From Klenkia sp. PcliD-1-E (GTDB lineage: Bacteria; Actinomycetota; Actinomycetes; Mycobacteriales; Geodermatophilaceae): DNA of 64,000 bases. This document shows positions 61,775-64,000 of the stretch, one piece after another; positions within the stretch are counted from its first letter, which is position 1, and each line of letters opens with the position of its first letter. The notes below the pieces were generated by a model. The model did not search any database and had not been told where the DNA came from. It was given only the letters and a program-made list of their open reading frames with translations. The translations under genes were made by a program, and so were the position numbers. Location: positions 1 to 64,000 of the forward strand of contig NZ_JAMXRZ010000002.1 of assembly GCF_024124375.1 (NCBI RefSeq), in the 5' to 3' direction.

Positions 61775-63567
61775 GTGATCGGCAACCAGGTCCCATCGGC
61801 CCCCCGGCTGGGTGCACGACAGGCGGGGGTGGTCCTCGCCGGCGAGCTCGTGCTCGCCGCGCTGCTGTACACCGTCGGAGCCGGCCGCTCCGGTTGGGGC
61901 ACCGCCTACTACGCGGCCGCGACGCAAGCCGGCTCGCTGTCCTGGAAGGCGTTCCTGTTCGGCTCCCTGGACCCGGCCGGCGGCATCACCATCGACAAGC
62001 CCCCCGCATCGATCTGGCTCAGCGCCCTGTCGGTCCGTCTCCTCGGGCTCAGCCCGGAGGCCGTGCTGTGGCCCCAGGCCGCCTGCGGGGTGGCCACGGT
62101 GGCGCTGCTGTACGCGGTCGTCGCACGGCAGGCCGGCCGGCCCGCCGGGCTGCTGGCCGCCGGTCTGCTGGCCGTCACACCGGTCTTCACGCTCATGGCG
62201 CGGTACAACAACCCCGACGAACTGATGGTCCTGCTGCTGGTGGCCGCCGCCTGGGCCACCGTCCGGTCGCTGGACGGCGGTCGGGCCGCCCTGCTGTGGA
62301 CGGCCCTGGCCGGTGCGTTCATCGGTGCGGCGTTCCTCACCAAGCTGGGTCAGGCCCTCCTGGTCCTGCCCTGCCTCGCTCTCGTGGTCGTGGTCTTCGG
62401 GCCCGGCTCCTGGTGGCGGCGGGCAGGCCACCTCGTGGTCGGCGGTGCCGCCGCCGTCGCCGCGGCGGGCTGGTGGGTCCTGCTCGTACAGCTCACACCC
62501 CCGGCCGACCGCCCCTACGTCGGCGGGTCGACCGACAACAGCGTGCTGGGACTGGCCCTCGGTTACGACGGGTTCGACCGGCTCACCGGGTCCAGCCCCA
62601 CCGGCCACTCCCCCGACTGGACCCGCCTGCTGGTCAGCGGGGGCCAGCAGGCGGGTTGGCTGCTCCCCGCAGCAGCCTTCCTCGCGGTGCTCGGGTTCCT
62701 GTGCGTCCGCCGCCGGCCACGGACCGACCCCCAGCTCGCATTCATCCTGCTGTGGGGCGGCTGGCTGGTCGGGGTCGGCGTCGTGCTGTCGTCGCTCAAG
62801 GGCACCTTGCACAGCTACTACAGCGTCCAGCTGACCCCCGCGGCCGCCGCGCTGGTGGCCATCGGGGTGACGCTGCTCTGGGACCGGTCCCGCTCACCTG
62901 CACGGCAGGTCGCCGTACCGGCCCGGTGGGCACTCGCCGGCACGGTGGTGGGGTCGGCGATGTGGATGGCCGGGTTGGTCTCCTCCGCCACCCCGTGGGG
63001 CCTGGCGGTGGCCGGCGCCGTCGTCCTCACCGGCCTCGCGGCAGCGGGGGTGCTCCTGGTCGGACCTGGCGCCAGTCGCTCCCTCCGCGGTCTGGCCGCC
63101 TCGCTCGCGGTGCTCAGCGCCTGGCAGCTCCAGCCGCCCTGTCGGTGGCGACCGCGCAGGCCGTGCACCACGGCTCCGGGCCGCGCGCCGGGGTGGGGAA
63201 CTCGGCGATCGCCGCGACCGAGATCCCGGCCGAGGTCGTCGCCGTGGTCAGGGAGGGCGCCGCGGGCCACCGCTGGGCCGCCGGTGTGCCCGGCCGGGTC
63301 GCCGCCGACGTCCAACTGGCCACGGGCGTCCCGGTTCTCGAACTCGGGGGCTACAAGACCGCCGATCCCTTCCCCACCCTGCCGCAGTTGCAGCAGTGGG
63401 TGCGCGACGGGGCGATGCACTACCTGCTCCTGCGCGACGGGTCCGCCGGCGGGGCGGTGTCGTCGGTGACCCGCTGGGCGACATCGACCTTCCCGGCCGT
63501 CGACGTGGCGGGGTGGACGGTCGTCGACCTGACCGCTCCACCGGCCGACGGCGGAACCCCGTCGTGA
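61775..63567 (+). pseudogene. GT39/ArnT-like glycosyltransferase with a single frameshift
   Basis: Paralogue of the gene at 53232. Frame one (from the GTG at 61775) covers the whole membrane part (GGITIDKPPASIWL, LMARYNNPDELMVLL, ~11 helices) to about 63120. One base is then missing, so that the true C-terminal domain (LSVATAQAVHHGSGP to WTVVDLTAPPADG) is read one frame over and ends at 63567. Conservation on both sides suggests a very recent mutation or a sequencing error. The next gene overlaps the final stop by four bases, as expected if the 63567 stop is the real one. Confidence 0.8.
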
Positions 63568-64000
63568 AGGCGGGTACCCGCTGGGTGGCGACGCGGCCGG
63601 GGGCGCGCGGTGTGCTCCGGCGTCTGGCATCCGTGTGGTCGGTGCGCCCGGCTCCGTTGCGGCGGACCGTCGACCGCGTCGAGGCCGCGGTGCGGTGGGT
63701 TGGCCTGCTGGCGGTGTCGGCGTCGATCGCGCTCGCCGTCGTCCTCGGGGTGCACGTCGACCGGCAGGCAGCGGCCCGTGCCGACAGGCTGGCCGCCACC
63801 GAGGTGCAGGTCGACGCCGTGGTCACCGCGCCCAGCCAGGACCTCCTCACCGGCCCGGGTTCCCGCGCCGGCCGTGCACCCGTGAGGTGGACGGCTCCCG
63901 ACGGCTCGACGCACCGGGACGACGTCACGACCCAGGTCTCGGCCCGTCCCGGCGACGTGGTCACCGTGTGGGTGTTGCGGGACACCGGCGTACTCGCCCC
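63564..64000 (+). CDS. Rv1733c-like membrane protein, 3' end outside window
   Basis: 145 codons are visible from the GTG at 63564 (GTGA overlap with the glycosyltransferase stop), with no stop before the window ends. A basic N-terminus, a membrane helix (VGLLAVSASIALAVVLGVHV), then an extracytoplasmic beta domain with APVRWTAPDGSTHRDDV and GDVVTVWVLRDTG. This matches the actinobacterial Rv1733c family, which normally has a second C-terminal helix. Function unknown in the family. Confidence 0.75.
   Translation, partial: MKAGTRWVATRPGARGVLRRLASVWSVRPAPLRRTVDRVEAAVRWVGLLAVSASIALAVVLGVHVDRQAAARADRLAATEVQVDAVVTAPSQDLLTGPGSRAGRAPVRWTAPDGSTHRDDVTTQVSARPGDVVTVWVLRDTGVLA

Noticed and set aside
60823-63567. 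914-codon continuous plus-strand frame
   Set aside because: Its first part is out of frame with DedA and with the glycosyltransferase membrane domain; only its last ~150 codons are real, as the shifted C-terminus of the second glycosyltransferase.
1-64000. tRNA, rRNA or CRISPR arrays
   Set aside because: None recognised while reading; no regularly spaced repeats and no tRNA-like cloverleaf with a CCA end was noticed.

Overview
The window is very GC-rich, uses GTG starts freely and has many 4-base stop/start overlaps. It carries an unusual density of PAS/LOV, GAF, ANTAR, SpoIIE-type phosphatase and GGDEF/EAL proteins. Together with the actinobacterial Asp23/AmaP/DUF6286 stress clusters and an Rv1733c-like protein, this points to an actinobacterium, most likely of the Geodermatophilaceae type (Modestobacter/Blastococcus/Geodermatophilus). 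That assignment is inference from gene content only.

Layout. 0-8.7 kb: a broken LOV photoreceptor gene, ANTAR and GAF regulators, TetR regulators, a membrane GGDEF-EAL enzyme, and a decaying phosphatase/MarR pair in which both genes carry an in-frame TAG at a conserved Trp position. 8.7-12.1 kb: a PRC-barrel/DUF2382 protein, a mechanosensitive-channel-like membrane protein, a second DUF2382 protein and a membrane-anchored protein, closed by a strong terminator hairpin. 12.2-23.7 kb: two tandem paralogous envelope-stress clusters (TetR, Asp23, short Asp23-like, HPD mini-protein, DUF2273-like, Asp23, DUF6286, AmaP, membrane protein, DUF3040-like). They are separated by an IS3 element that itself carries an IS30 insertion. 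The second cluster has lost its TetR and has a frameshift in its short Asp23-like gene; the first has lost the end of its last gene to the IS. 23.8-36.5 kb: a GGDEF gene, IS110, a second TetR/MarR/phosphatase module (intact), an EAL-DICT-LOV-GGDEF protein, a small protein resembling the GyrA coiled coil, and a large membrane GAF-GGDEF-EAL protein. 36.5-49 kb: a secreted subtilase with Trp-rich C-terminal repeats, a decayed VWA-domain gene, hypothetical genes, a decayed GAF gene, an ANTAR protein, an RsbW-like ATPase divergent from a 928-aa phosphatase, another GAF regulator and a methyltransferase. 49.7-53 kb: bioY, then a bioM gene cut after about 43 codons by an IS3 fragment that abuts an intact IS481, then efeU. 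53-64 kb: an ordered envelope block with GT39-like glycosyltransferases at both ends, PepSY, two two-component systems, a COG4705 membrane protein, DedA and the start of an Rv1733c-like protein.

How the genes may work together. The sensory phosphatases and the RsbW-like kinase are of the kind that set anti-sigma-factor balance. The PRC/DUF2382 and Asp23 clusters have upstream sequences readable as stress-sigma (SigF/SigB-like) promoters, or as TetR operators with two GTTTAC/GTAAAC half-sites spaced 22 bp apart. This suggests a link from light/redox/ligand sensing to an envelope-stress output, but no sigma factor or STAS antagonist is in the window. In the last 11 kb an 11-bp-phased direct repeat (CTGAG-N6-CTGAG or close variants) lies at three promoter regions and may be the site of one of the two OmpR-type regulators.
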